A DNA stretch of 60,947 nt, taken from positions 1-60,947 of the forward strand of contig JAFJUR010000007.1 of assembly GCA_017859995.1 (NCBI GenBank), written 5' to 3'. This stretch comes from Holophagaceae bacterium (GTDB lineage: Bacteria; Acidobacteriota; Holophagae; Holophagales; Holophagaceae). Positions 1-8,055 of this stretch are shown here, piece after piece. Each line of letters opens with the position of its first letter. Position 1 is the stretch's first letter. The notes beneath the pieces are model-generated. The model made no database searches. It saw only the letters and a program-made list of their open reading frames with translations, and was not told where the DNA came from. A program made the position numbers and the translations under genes.

Positions 1-1
1 G

Positions 2-118
2 ACCGACATCCGCGCCCTGGCCGCCATGATGGTGGACTCCGACCTCAAGCTGGCTCAGAAGGAGCTGGTGCTGCGCGAGGCCGGCCACGCCGAGGCGCCT
101 CGAGCTGGGTACCGCTGA
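2..118 (+). CDS. 3' end of an unrecognised gene (partial)
   Basis: An open frame enters from the left edge and stops with TGA at 116-118, giving 38 residues that end in HAEAPRAGYR. It lies 4 bp ahead of the next start codon, so it is probably the upstream member of the same transcript. The visible tail (a short Met/Leu/Lys/Glu helix-like stretch) does not identify a family. I assign no function. Confidence 0.5.
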   Translation, partial: TDIRALAAMMVDSDLKLAQKELVLREAGHAEAPRAGYR

Positions 119-122
119 TCCC

Positions 123-1082
123 ATGGAGAAAGGATTCAAGAGCTTCCTCCAGCGCCTGTCCCGCCTTGGTTCCAGCCGCCACAAACGGCGGATCCAATAC
201 ATCAAGGCCGAGATGGCAGGCTTGCGCCGTCAGGTCTCCAGCACCCTGGAACTCGTTGGCCGGACCGAAGCCAGGCGCGTGGCCGCCATGCCGCCCCACA
301 CTCCGATTGCCGAAACCGAGTTCAGGGTCTATTCCCAGTTTGGCGACGACGGCATTATCCAGTACCTCATCAGCCACCTTCCGGCGATTCCCACCTTCGT
401 GGAATTTGGCGTCGAGGATTACACCGAGGCAAACACCCGCTTTCTCCTGATCGAAAACCAGTGGCGGGGTCTCATTCTGGACGGCAGGCCGGACCTGGAT
501 GAAGTTCTTTCCGCCCAGGGCCTTCCCATGCTCTACAACCTTGAAGTCCGGCCTGCCTTCGTCACCGCCGAGAACATCAATGACCTGATCCTCAGCGCTG
601 GATTCTCTGGCGAGATCGGGCTTCTCAGCATCGACATCGACGGCAACGACTACTGGGTGTGGAAGGCGATCACCTGCGTCCAGCCCCAGATCGTGGTGGT
701 CGAATACAACGCGGTGTTCGGCTCGGAGCGAGCACTCACCATTCCCTACTCGCCGGACTTCAGCCGCCAGCAGGCCCATCACTCCTACCTCTATTTCGGG
801 GCTTCGCTTCCTGCACTCTGCCTGCTAGCCGAGGAAAAGGGCTACGCCTTCGTCGGATGCAATGGGGCCGGCAACAACGCCTACTTCGTCCGCAAGGATC
901 TGGCCAGCCCCTTCCAGGTGTTGTCGCCGGAGGCGGGTTTCGTGGACAGCCGGTTCCGGGAATCCCGCGACGAACGCGGCCGCATGAATCGGCTGAGCGG
1001 TCCAGCCCGTCTAGCGGCCATTGCCAACCTGCCAGTGGTCGACCTCACATCCGGGCAGACCATCCCGTTGCGACCTCTGTGA
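123..1082 (+). CDS. FkbM-like SAM-dependent methyltransferase-like protein
   Basis: Encodes 319 residues. After a basic, probably helical N-terminus (1-50) comes a Rossmann-like core: VEFGVEDYTEANTRF at about 93-107 in the place of the SAM-binding loop, SIDIDGNDYWVW at about 169-180, and VVVEYNAVFG at about 191-200. This pattern resembles FkbM-type methyltransferase-like proteins common in surface-glycan and glycosylation loci. The substrate cannot be read from the sequence. No signal peptide is visible, so it is probably cytoplasmic. The start is 4 bp after the preceding stop. The next gene begins 6 bp downstream, but its exported HEAT/cyclophilin product is not obviously related. The family assignment is moderate; a specific reaction is not supported. 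Confidence 0.6.
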   Translation: MEKGFKSFLQRLSRLGSSRHKRRIQYIKAEMAGLRRQVSSTLELVGRTEARRVAAMPPHTPIAETEFRVYSQFGDDGIIQYLISHLPAIPTFVEFGVEDYTEANTRFLLIENQWRGLILDGRPDLDEVLSAQGLPMLYNLEVRPAFVTAENINDLILSAGFSGEIGLLSIDIDGNDYWVWKAITCVQPQIVVVEYNAVFGSERALTIPYSPDFSRQQAHHSYLYFGASLPALCLLAEEKGYAFVGCNGAGNNAYFVRKDLASPFQVLSPEAGFVDSRFRESRDERGRMNRLSGPARLAAIANLPVVDLTSGQTIPLRPL

Positions 1083-1088
1083 CAGTCG

Positions 1089-2876
1089 ATGAGAATCCAA
1101 CCTCTGCTCCTGCTGCTCCCAGCCGCCCTGCTCGCGCAGGCGCCGCACTTCACGCCCCGGGAGGCCATCCGGGCCGAGTGGGCTCGGCGGCCCCTGGCCT
1201 GGACCGAGGCCCGCAAAGCCGGCCTGCCCCCGGCCGACCGCGCCCGACTGGAACGGACCCTCCAGCGGATCGGCGGCCCTGGGGCTCCCGCCCTGCTGAC
1301 CCCCGAACTGGATAACCCCACCCTGCCGATCTGGGAGGCCAAGGCCCGGGAGGCCCGCTCGCCTGAGGATCGCTTCACCGCACTGTTCTTCCTGAACCGC
1401 CTGAAATCCCCCAAGGCCCTGTCCGCCCTTGAAGGCCTTGGACCCGCCGATGCGGTGACCTGGCCCAGGCACCTGCATCTGGAGGGCGCCGTGTCAACGG
1501 CGCGCCTCAACGGCGCAAATCCCGGCCCGGCGCTGCAGGTCTTCCTCGACGCCCTGGGGAAAGCGGGCAAGGGGGATCCCGTGCGCGCCCAGGCCGCCCG
1601 GCTGCGGCTCACCCTGGCGGGGAAGGAATCGGACCTGCTGCCGCCGATCGCAGCCACCCCGGGCAGCCTGCTGGCCCTGATGGACGCCTGGAACCGCGCG
1701 CCCTGGCCCCAGCGGCGCGAGCTCGCCCTGGGGGCCTTCAAGACCCTCGACCAGAAGTCCCGCGCCTGGGCCGCCCTGGGCCTTCGCGCCCCGGATGCGG
1801 CCACCCTCGACCGGGCCTGCGTGGGCGTGCTCTCCCGTCTGGCTGAGGGCGTGCCCAGACCCGCCCCGGCGGAGGCCTTCCAGGCTGGAGGCCAGCCCTG
1901 GCTCTGCGCGACCCAACCCCTCGCCCGCTGGTACGGCTACCAGGCCCTGGCCAAGCTGGAGGCCCCCCTGCCCGCCCTCCAGCAGGCTCTGGCCCATGAG
2001 CCACCGCTCGGCGCCGACACGCCCATGCTGCTGGGGACCCTCCTCCCGGCGCTCCGGAGGCAGCTGCCCGATCAAGCCGATCAGGCGCGGGCGCGCCTCC
2101 TCGACGGGCCTGATGCGATCGCGCGAGCCGCCGCCATCGAGGACCTGCCATCGGTTCCGGCGGACCTCGACGCATTGACCCGCCGCACCTGGCAGGATGC
2201 CCAGTTCGAATCCCAGCAGGTCCTCATCCAGAGCTACGCGCGGTGGAAGCTCGCGACGGATGAGCAGAAGGCGCGGCTGCGGCCCTGGCTCCAGCACCCC
2301 AACTGGACCTGCCGCTGGGAGGCCTACCAGGCCCTGGCGAAGCTGGATCCGGCCACGCCGTGGCCCGCGGCGCCGAAGCCCACCGAGAAGGACCGGGCCA
2401 TTCTCGCGGAGGCCATGCGGCTCGCCGAGCGCGGCCGACCCGTGCGGCTGCGCATCGCCTTCTCCCATGGCCGCTCAGTCACTTTGAAGCTCGACCCCAC
2501 CGTGGCGCCGATGAACGTGGCCAACCTCGTACTGCTCGCGCGGAAGCGGTTCTTCGACGGCCATCTGGTCCCGCGCGTGGTGCCCGACTTCGTGGTGCAG
2601 ATGGGCTCGCCCTACGACACCATGGATGGCGGCCCCGGGCACACGGTCCGCTGCGAGAACAGCCTCGCCTGGTACGGCCCGGGCAGCGTGGGCATGGCCC
2701 TTTCGGGCAAGGACACAGGCGGCTGCCAGTTCTTCATCACCACGAACGCCACGCCGCACCTCACGGGGCGGTACACCCGCCTCGGCGAGGTCGAGGATCC
2801 GGATCGCGCCTTGAAGCTGCTCGACGACCTGGAACTGGGGGCGAGGATCGAGACCATCACCGTCCTCAATCCTTGA
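1089..2876 (+). CDS. Exported HEAT-like repeat protein with C-terminal cyclophilin domain
   Basis: Encodes 595 residues. Residues 1-17 form a signal peptide (LLLLLPAALLAQAP), so the protein acts in the periplasm or outside. Residues 20-440 are Ala/Leu/Trp-rich helical repeats like HEAT/PBS repeats. From about 452 to the end is a peptidyl-prolyl cis-trans isomerase domain of the cyclophilin type, with the active-site segments VPRVVPDFVVQMG, GSVGMALSGKDTGGCQFFIT and PHLTGRYTRLG. The catalytic Arg and the Phe/Gln of the PDFVVQ segment are present, while the Trp/His positions of human CypA are replaced. The predicted role is folding of exported proteins, with the repeats as a substrate or partner scaffold. 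The gene lies 10 bp before the Wzi-like barrel gene, so a role in outer-membrane protein folding is plausible but inferred. Confidence 0.8.
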   Translation: MRIQPLLLLLPAALLAQAPHFTPREAIRAEWARRPLAWTEARKAGLPPADRARLERTLQRIGGPGAPALLTPELDNPTLPIWEAKAREARSPEDRFTALFFLNRLKSPKALSALEGLGPADAVTWPRHLHLEGAVSTARLNGANPGPALQVFLDALGKAGKGDPVRAQAARLRLTLAGKESDLLPPIAATPGSLLALMDAWNRAPWPQRRELALGAFKTLDQKSRAWAALGLRAPDAATLDRACVGVLSRLAEGVPRPAPAEAFQAGGQPWLCATQPLARWYGYQALAKLEAPLPALQQALAHEPPLGADTPMLLGTLLPALRRQLPDQADQARARLLDGPDAIARAAAIEDLPSVPADLDALTRRTWQDAQFESQQVLIQSYARWKLATDEQKARLRPWLQHPNWTCRWEAYQALAKLDPATPWPAAPKPTEKDRAILAEAMRLAERGRPVRLRIAFSHGRSVTLKLDPTVAPMNVANLVLLARKRFFDGHLVPRVVPDFVVQMGSPYDTMDGGPGHTVRCENSLAWYGPGSVGMALSGKDTGGCQFFITTNATPHLTGRYTRLGEVEDPDRALKLLDDLELGARIETITVLNP

Positions 2877-2885
2877 TCACCCCTC

Positions 2886-4547
2886 ATGCGCTTCCCTACC
2901 CCGGAGTCTGTCCTGCTTCAACGTCCATGTGGTTTACGGCTGGTCATCTTTGCGGTCTTGGCGGTTTCACGACCTCTCCTCGCCCAGGCGCCCCTGCTCC
3001 AGGATGGTGCGGAAGACCTCCGCCAGGCACGGCTGACATGGGCGGTTGGAGAACCTCAGCAAGCGCCATTCCACATCCCATCCCTGGAGGTGGGGTTGGG
3101 CGGTGCCGGATCCGACGGACTCTATGCACCACTCGTTGGCGGCGAAGGTTTCGGGCACGGGATGCAGGGCTGGGGTGTTGGTCTTCAAGGAAAGTATTAC
3201 CGGGGGGGATGGTCGATGTCCGCCACCGCCGTGACCTTCCGTGATGGGGAGGTCACTCGGGGGATCCTGCAACGCGGCACCCTCGCGTACCAGTCTCAGG
3301 GGGGCTGGCGCTTCGCCCTGGAGCAGAATCCCGTCCAATGGGGATTCGGCTCCAGCGGCGGCTACCTCATGGGTGACTCGGCCCGGGCCTTTCCCCGCGT
3401 GTCGGTATCCACCCCCGAGGCGACCCTGCACCTCTGGAGCGTCCCCCTGGGCCGCTGGTCCGCGGAGCTCTTCTACGGTCGTCTGGAGTGGAACCGCGAG
3501 GTCCCAGAGTGGATGAGCAATCGTCAGTTTCAGCTCACCGCTGTGGCGACCTCAGGGGATATCCGCCGCCCGGACCTTTCCGGAGCGAGGTTCACGGGAC
3601 GCTTCGGACCACACGTGGAACTGAATCTCGCTGGAACCTCCATGTGGGGCGGTGTGGATCCGACCGGACGCAACCGCCAGCAAGGCTACACCTGGGAGGA
3701 CTACGCCCTGGGATTCTTCGGAGCCGAGAACATCGGGCGCAGTGAAGCCAGCGGGGTGCAGGGACAGTTCGATCTCAGTAACTTCAAGCAGATCTCCATG
3801 GGACACGCCATGGCCGAAGCCCGCGTGCGGATCCCGGCGCTGGCGGACTACTTCGGCGCCAAGGGGGCGTCTGTCTACTTGAGCCGAGGTTCAAAGAATG
3901 TCAATTGGCAGTGGAAGGATTTCCTGAGGCATCCGTTTTCCGCCATCCGCCGAGACCTCAGCAAGGATTGGGAGCTCATCAAGCGCGGCAATGTCCGGGG
4001 TGGAGACTACATGCAGAGCATCTGGGGAAGGGGCACCCGAGAAGCGGTGCCCACGCTGGAGCACGCTAACGACATGATGGGCCTCCAGTTGGTGTGGGAG
4101 CAGTGGGACCTCGCGTTTGAATATGCGGATACCGTGAACATTCCGGCTGATGGAGAGGGTTATCGGGTCTATTCGCATAGCACCTATCGATCCGGCTACG
4201 CCCGCTATGGGGATTCCATGGGCCTGCCATTCGGGGGGGACGTCATCACCCGCACTGTGGACCTGGGCTTTCCCCTGATTTGGGAGGGCAAGGGCCGCTT
4301 CAAGGTTGTGAATGGTATCCGGGCTTTCCGTGACAACCTTGCCCTCTGGACGACCGCCCATCCAGGCCAGGTCCCGGAATTGGACCGCTTCTGGTTCCTC
4401 CAGGCGGACGCGCAGTGGCGGACACCCAACGGCCGCGTGGGTGCCAGCCTCTCCACCGAGCGGGACCGCAACCTGCAGTTCGTCGCCTCGGCCCCGCCCC
4501 GCTGGGGCTGGGCCTTCAGCGTCTTCCAGGCCTTCCGGGTGTTCTGA
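2886..4547 (+). CDS. Wzi-family capsule-assembly-like outer-membrane beta-barrel protein
   Basis: Encodes 553 residues. An N-terminal hydrophobic segment ending LLAQAP is a signal peptide. The rest alternates aromatic and glycine residues in the manner of a transmembrane beta barrel, and the chain ends in an aromatic residue (VFQAFRVF), a typical outer-membrane insertion signal. Patterns such as FALEQNPVQWG and the LWSVPLGRWSAELFYGRLEW region match the Wzi capsule-assembly family, whose E. coli member is an outer-membrane lectin that anchors capsule polysaccharide. No other capsule genes are adjacent, so the polymer is unknown. No clear Shine-Dalgarno precedes the start, which makes the exact N-terminus less certain. 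Confidence 0.75.
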   Translation: MRFPTPESVLLQRPCGLRLVIFAVLAVSRPLLAQAPLLQDGAEDLRQARLTWAVGEPQQAPFHIPSLEVGLGGAGSDGLYAPLVGGEGFGHGMQGWGVGLQGKYYRGGWSMSATAVTFRDGEVTRGILQRGTLAYQSQGGWRFALEQNPVQWGFGSSGGYLMGDSARAFPRVSVSTPEATLHLWSVPLGRWSAELFYGRLEWNREVPEWMSNRQFQLTAVATSGDIRRPDLSGARFTGRFGPHVELNLAGTSMWGGVDPTGRNRQQGYTWEDYALGFFGAENIGRSEASGVQGQFDLSNFKQISMGHAMAEARVRIPALADYFGAKGASVYLSRGSKNVNWQWKDFLRHPFSAIRRDLSKDWELIKRGNVRGGDYMQSIWGRGTREAVPTLEHANDMMGLQLVWEQWDLAFEYADTVNIPADGEGYRVYSHSTYRSGYARYGDSMGLPFGGDVITRTVDLGFPLIWEGKGRFKVVNGIRAFRDNLALWTTAHPGQVPELDRFWFLQADAQWRTPNGRVGASLSTERDRNLQFVASAPPRWGWAFSVFQAFRVF

Positions 4548-4595
4548 GCCCGCGTTCCGGGCTGCGCTATCCTGGAGGCCCCTTTCGAGGTCTGC

Positions 4596-5258
4596 ATGGC
4601 GCTGTCCCGCGATCAACTCGTCCGCCGAGCGGCGCAGGAACTGCGCGATGGTTTCTACGTGAACCTGGGAATCGGCATCCCCACCCTCATCGCCAACGCG
4701 ATCCCCGCGGGCATGGAGGTGGTCCTCCAGAGCGAGAACGGCCTGCTGGGCATCGGGCCCTTCCCCACGCCCGACGAGGTGGACGCCGACCTCATCAACG
4801 CCGGCAAGCAGACGGTGACCGCGGCGCCTGGCGCCAGCTTCTTCAGCAGCGCCGACAGCTTCGCCATGATCCGCGGGGGCAAGATCGACCTCAGCATCCT
4901 GGGCGCCATGCAGGTGGACATGGAGGGGAACCTCGCCAACTGGATGATCCCCGGGAAGATGGTCAAGGGGATGGGCGGTGCCATGGACCTCGTCGCCGCT
5001 GCCAAGCGCGTGGTGGTGGTCATGGAGCACACCAGCAAGGACGGCGAGTTCAAGATCCTCCGCAAGTGCAGCCTGCCCCTCACGGGCCAGCGCTGCGTGC
5101 ACCGCATCATCACGGATCTGGCCGTCATCGACGTGGTGCCAGGCCGGGAAGGCCTGCGCCTGGTCGAAGTGGCGCCCGGCGTCACCCGCGAGGAGGTCCA
5201 GGCCCGGACCGAGCCGCCGCTGGTGATGGACCATGTGGTCGAAATGTCAGGAGTCTGA
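4596..5258 (+). CDS. scoB: 3-oxoacid CoA-transferase subunit B (SCOT/AtoA type)
   Basis: Encodes 220 residues, the normal size for the beta subunit of succinyl-CoA or acetoacetyl-CoA:3-oxoacid CoA-transferase. The family start [16 protein letters not shown] is present, as is the catalytic Glu in LQSENGLLG (Glu47) that forms the glutamyl-CoA thioester. The enzyme moves CoA between succinate or acetate and a 3-oxoacid. It normally needs an alpha subunit (scoA/atoD) just upstream. None is present here, where a barrel-protein gene precedes it. The stop overlaps the region of the next start (TGATGTG), so the gene is translationally coupled to the lipoprotein gene and then pyrD. Family assignment is firm; the acid substrate is not. 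Confidence 0.88.
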   Translation: MALSRDQLVRRAAQELRDGFYVNLGIGIPTLIANAIPAGMEVVLQSENGLLGIGPFPTPDEVDADLINAGKQTVTAAPGASFFSSADSFAMIRGGKIDLSILGAMQVDMEGNLANWMIPGKMVKGMGGAMDLVAAAKRVVVVMEHTSKDGEFKILRKCSLPLTGQRCVHRIITDLAVIDVVPGREGLRLVEVAPGVTREEVQARTEPPLVMDHVVEMSGV

Positions 5259-5259
5259 T

Positions 5260-5622
5260 GTGATCCCCCTGAACCGCCTCCTGCCCGTGACGGGCGCCCT
5301 CCTCCTGCTCGCCTGCACCCCGCCGGGAGGAACCGTGCCTGCCAAATCGACAGAACCGTTCCAGCCCTCCGCCAGCATCCGACCTCTCGCCGTCAGCCTG
5401 GCCCGGGGCGCCACCCAGGTGTTCCAGGCGGAGATCAACTACCCCGAAGGCACCCGCTACCTGAGGCAGCCGGTGGCCTGGCGCGTGCTGGAAGCCGGGG
5501 GCGGAACCATCACCCCCGCCGGCCTCTACACCGCCCCGGCCGCGTCAGGCACCTTCCATGTCCAGGTGGCCCGCGAAGACTTTCCGGAGGTCACGGCCAC
5601 CGCCACCGTCACGGTGAAGTGA
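5260..5622 (+). CDS. Small lipoprotein with Ig-like beta domain
   Basis: Encodes 120 residues from a GTG start at 5260, chosen because CAGGAG lies at 5248-5253 and the lipobox then falls near the N-terminus (LLAC, Cys19). After the acylated Cys and a Pro/Ser linker, residues 35-120 resemble a single bacterial Ig-like fold: GGGTITPAGLYTAPA followed by a closing strand VTATATVTVK. It is probably a membrane-anchored surface or periplasmic protein. Its TGA overlaps the ATG of pyrD (TGATG). The link to CoA-transferase and pyrD is probably only transcriptional. The function is unknown. Confidence 0.75.
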   Translation: MIPLNRLLPVTGALLLLACTPPGGTVPAKSTEPFQPSASIRPLAVSLARGATQVFQAEINYPEGTRYLRQPVAWRVLEAGGGTITPAGLYTAPAASGTFHVQVAREDFPEVTATATVTVK

Positions 5623-6644
5623 TGGACCTGTACGGCGCCCTGCGTCCGCTGATCTTCCGCCTCGACCCCGAAACCGCCCACGACCTTGCCTTCTGGCTGG
5701 GGGCTCGGGTGTGCGCCTGGCCCCGCCTCCCGGAGCCGGAGCTGCCCGCCGCCCTGCGCCGGACGGCCTTCGGCCTCGACTTTCCCAGCCCCCTGGGCCT
5801 GGCCGCGGGTCTCGACAAGGGCGCGACCCTGCTGCCGCTCTGGAAGGCCCTCGGCTTCGGCCACGTGGAGATCGGCACCGTCACGCCGCGACCCCAACCG
5901 GGCAACCCCAAACCACGCTTGTTCCGCTTCCCCCAGGCGGGCCTCATCCTCAACCGCATGGGCTTCAACAGCGAGGGCGCCGAGGTGGTGGCCGCCCGTT
6001 TGAAACATCGGCCCGAGGGGCTCATCGTGGGCGGCAACCTCGGCAAGAACAAGGAGACGCCGGAGGCCCAGGCCCTGGATGACTACCGCGCCGCGTACCG
6101 CCTCATCGCCCCGCAGGTGGACTACATCGCCCTCAACGTCAGCAGCCCCAACACGCCGGGCCTGCGGAATCTTCAGGCCCCCGAGGCCCTGAAGCCCCTG
6201 CTGGCGGGCATGCTGGATCTGCGCAGGGAACTGGGCCTGGATCGCCAGCCCCTGCTGCTCAAGCTGGCGCCGGACCTGGCCCCGGAAGACCTGGAGGCCA
6301 TCGTCGAGGTGGCCGTGGCCTCCGGCATCTCCGGCCTCATCGCCACCAACACCACCCTGGACCGCGGCGTGGTGGCGGAACCCCTGCGCGCCCTGGTGGA
6401 AGCCAAGGGCGCCGGCGGACTCAGCGGCATGCCCCTCAAGGCCAAGGCCCGTGACGTCCGCCGGCGCATCCTCGCCGCCCTGCGGGGCCGCCTGCCCCTG
6501 GTGGCCTGCGGCGGACTGGGATCGGCCGAAGATGTGCAGGACGCCCTAGATGACGGTGCGGCACTGGCCCAGGTCTACAGCGCGCTGATCTTCGAAGGCC
6601 CCTCCCTGGTGGGGCGTATCCACCGGGGATTGGCCGAGTTCTGA
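5622..6644 (+). CDS. pyrD: Dihydroorotate dehydrogenase (quinone), class 2
   Basis: Encodes 340 residues, the usual length for class 2 enzymes. It oxidises dihydroorotate to orotate in pyrimidine synthesis and passes electrons through FMN to membrane quinone. The N-terminal helix segment (MDLYGALRPLIFRLDPETAH) is the membrane-facing extension of class 2. Later motifs are LGLAAGLDKGA, GTVTPRPQPGNPKPRLFR, NRMGFNS, ALNVSSPNTPGLRNLQ with the catalytic Ser region, and IATNTT near the C-terminal FMN site. ATG 5622 overlaps the upstream stop and fits the class 2 N-terminus, better than an in-frame GTG one codon earlier. The quinone partner would be menaquinone, which fits the next gene, mqnE. Confidence 0.95.
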   Translation: MDLYGALRPLIFRLDPETAHDLAFWLGARVCAWPRLPEPELPAALRRTAFGLDFPSPLGLAAGLDKGATLLPLWKALGFGHVEIGTVTPRPQPGNPKPRLFRFPQAGLILNRMGFNSEGAEVVAARLKHRPEGLIVGGNLGKNKETPEAQALDDYRAAYRLIAPQVDYIALNVSSPNTPGLRNLQAPEALKPLLAGMLDLRRELGLDRQPLLLKLAPDLAPEDLEAIVEVAVASGISGLIATNTTLDRGVVAEPLRALVEAKGAGGLSGMPLKAKARDVRRRILAALRGRLPLVACGGLGSAEDVQDALDDGAALAQVYSALIFEGPSLVGRIHRGLAEF

Positions 6645-6697
6645 ACAAGGCTCGGAGGCCTGGAAGCTCGGCGCTACACTGGAAGGCCGAGGCATTG

Positions 6698-7831
6698 ATG
6701 TTGTCACTGCATTCCAAGATCCGAGACCCCCGACTCCTCCCGCTGGCGGACAAGGTGCTGAACGGCGAGCGCCTGACCTTCGAGGATGGCCTGCTGCTCT
6801 ACGAGACGCCGGATCTCAGCGGTCTCGGCGCCATGGCCCACCATGTGCGCCTGCAGCGCCACGGCCGGGCCGCCTACTACGTGGTGAGCCGGCGCTTGTC
6901 GTACACCAACGTCTGCTACACCCACTGCCAGTTCTGCGCCTTCCAGGCCAAGCCCGGCGATCCCAGGGCCTATTCGCTCTCCGCCGACGACATCATCAAG
7001 GAGCTGGAGAAGCCCGAGAACACCGGCGTGCGCGAGCTGCACATGACCTCGGGCCACAACCCGAAGCTGAAGGTCGAGTATTTCGAGGATCTCTTTCGGA
7101 AGATCAAGGCGCGCTTCCCGGCCATCCACCTCAAGGTCTTCACCATGATCGAGATGGACTACTACGCCCGGCTCTCGGGCCTTAGCACCGACGCCTTCCT
7201 GGACCGCTGCATGGCTGCGGGCCTGGAGAGCTGCCCCGGCGGCGGCGCCGAGATCTTCGACGAGGCGCTGCGGGAGCAGATCTGCATCGGCAAGAAGGAC
7301 GCCCAGGTCTGGCTGGACACCGCCGAGCTCTGCCACCGCAAGGGCCTGCCCACCAACTGCACCATGCTCTACGGCCACATCGAGGAGGCGAAGCACCGGG
7401 TGGACCACCTGCTGCGCCTGCGCGACCTGCAGGATCGTTCGCTGAAGGTGGGCTACACCGGCTTCCTCGCCTACATCCCCCTGGCCTACCAGAACGAGGA
7501 CAACGAACTGAGCGCCACCCACGTCATCCACGAGACCACTGGCACCCAGGACCTGCGCGAGATCGCCGTGGCCCGCCTGCTGCTCGACAACATTCCGCAC
7601 ATCAAGGCGTACTGGGTGATGATCTCGCCGGGCCTCGCTCAGGCGGGCCTCAGCTACGGCGCCGACGACCTGGACGGCACCGTCATCGCGGAAGAGATCG
7701 CCCACCTGGCCGGCGCCAAGAGTCCCCAGGGCCTCCAGCAGACCGAGCTGATCCGCCTCATCCGCGAGGCCGGCTTCGAACCCCTGGAGCGGGACAACCT
7801 CTACAACGTCTACACCGCTCAGATAGGCTGA
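6698..7831 (+). CDS. mqnE: Aminofutalosine synthase MqnE (radical SAM)
   Basis: Encodes 377 residues. The radical-SAM cluster motif CYTHCQFC (Cys73, Cys77, Cys80) follows RRLSYTNV. Further family motifs are MTSGHNPKLKVEYFEDL and GLESCPGGGAEIFDE. MqnE joins the chorismate-derived 3-[(1-carboxyvinyl)oxy]benzoate to SAM to make aminofutalosine, an early step of the futalosine menaquinone pathway. ATG 6698 is preferred over a TTG one codon upstream because GAGG lies at 6689-6692. No other mqn genes are in the window, so the pathway is scattered. The homologous enzyme MqnC is a less likely reading given these motifs. Confidence 0.92.
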   Translation: MLSLHSKIRDPRLLPLADKVLNGERLTFEDGLLLYETPDLSGLGAMAHHVRLQRHGRAAYYVVSRRLSYTNVCYTHCQFCAFQAKPGDPRAYSLSADDIIKELEKPENTGVRELHMTSGHNPKLKVEYFEDLFRKIKARFPAIHLKVFTMIEMDYYARLSGLSTDAFLDRCMAAGLESCPGGGAEIFDEALREQICIGKKDAQVWLDTAELCHRKGLPTNCTMLYGHIEEAKHRVDHLLRLRDLQDRSLKVGYTGFLAYIPLAYQNEDNELSATHVIHETTGTQDLREIAVARLLLDNIPHIKAYWVMISPGLAQAGLSYGADDLDGTVIAEEIAHLAGAKSPQGLQQTELIRLIREAGFEPLERDNLYNVYTAQIG

Positions 7832-7858
7832 AGCTGTTGCTTCAAGGAAAAGGTCACT

Positions 7859-8042
7859 GCCAAGACGCCAAGGCGCCAAGAAAAGCAGGCTGAGCTGAAG
7901 GTCACACCCACCTGATCCGGCAGCTCATGTGAACCATCTGCTCCTGCCTCCACACCTTCGGCCCGCTCCCCCCGTCAACAGTCCCTTCCTTCGTGTCCTG
8001 GCGAGAGTTTCTTGGCAGTTCTTGGCGCCTTGGCGTCTTGGT
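7859..8042. repeat. Inverted repeat pair of the CCAAGACGCCAAGGCGCC type
   Basis: Two 24-base arms, 7859-7882 (begins GCCAAGACGCCAAGG) and 8019-8042 (its reverse complement, begins TTCTTGGCGCCTTGG), match at 23 of 24 positions and are separated by 136 bp. They fill most of the 224-bp gap between the convergent mqnE and PLD-type genes. Repeats built of overlapping CTTGGCG/CCAAG units occur as dispersed intergenic elements in many bacteria. Here they could fold as a long-range stem at the end of both transcripts. No transposase is present, and a T-rich run follows at 8047-8053. Confidence 0.7.
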
Positions 8043-8055
8043 GGTAATTTTTTTC

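Noticed and set aside
2940-2975. Dispersed CTTGGCGG-type repeat inserted in the start of the Wzi-like gene
   Set aside because: Only about 14 bases match. The stretch makes a normal signal peptide, so no separate repeat feature is claimed.
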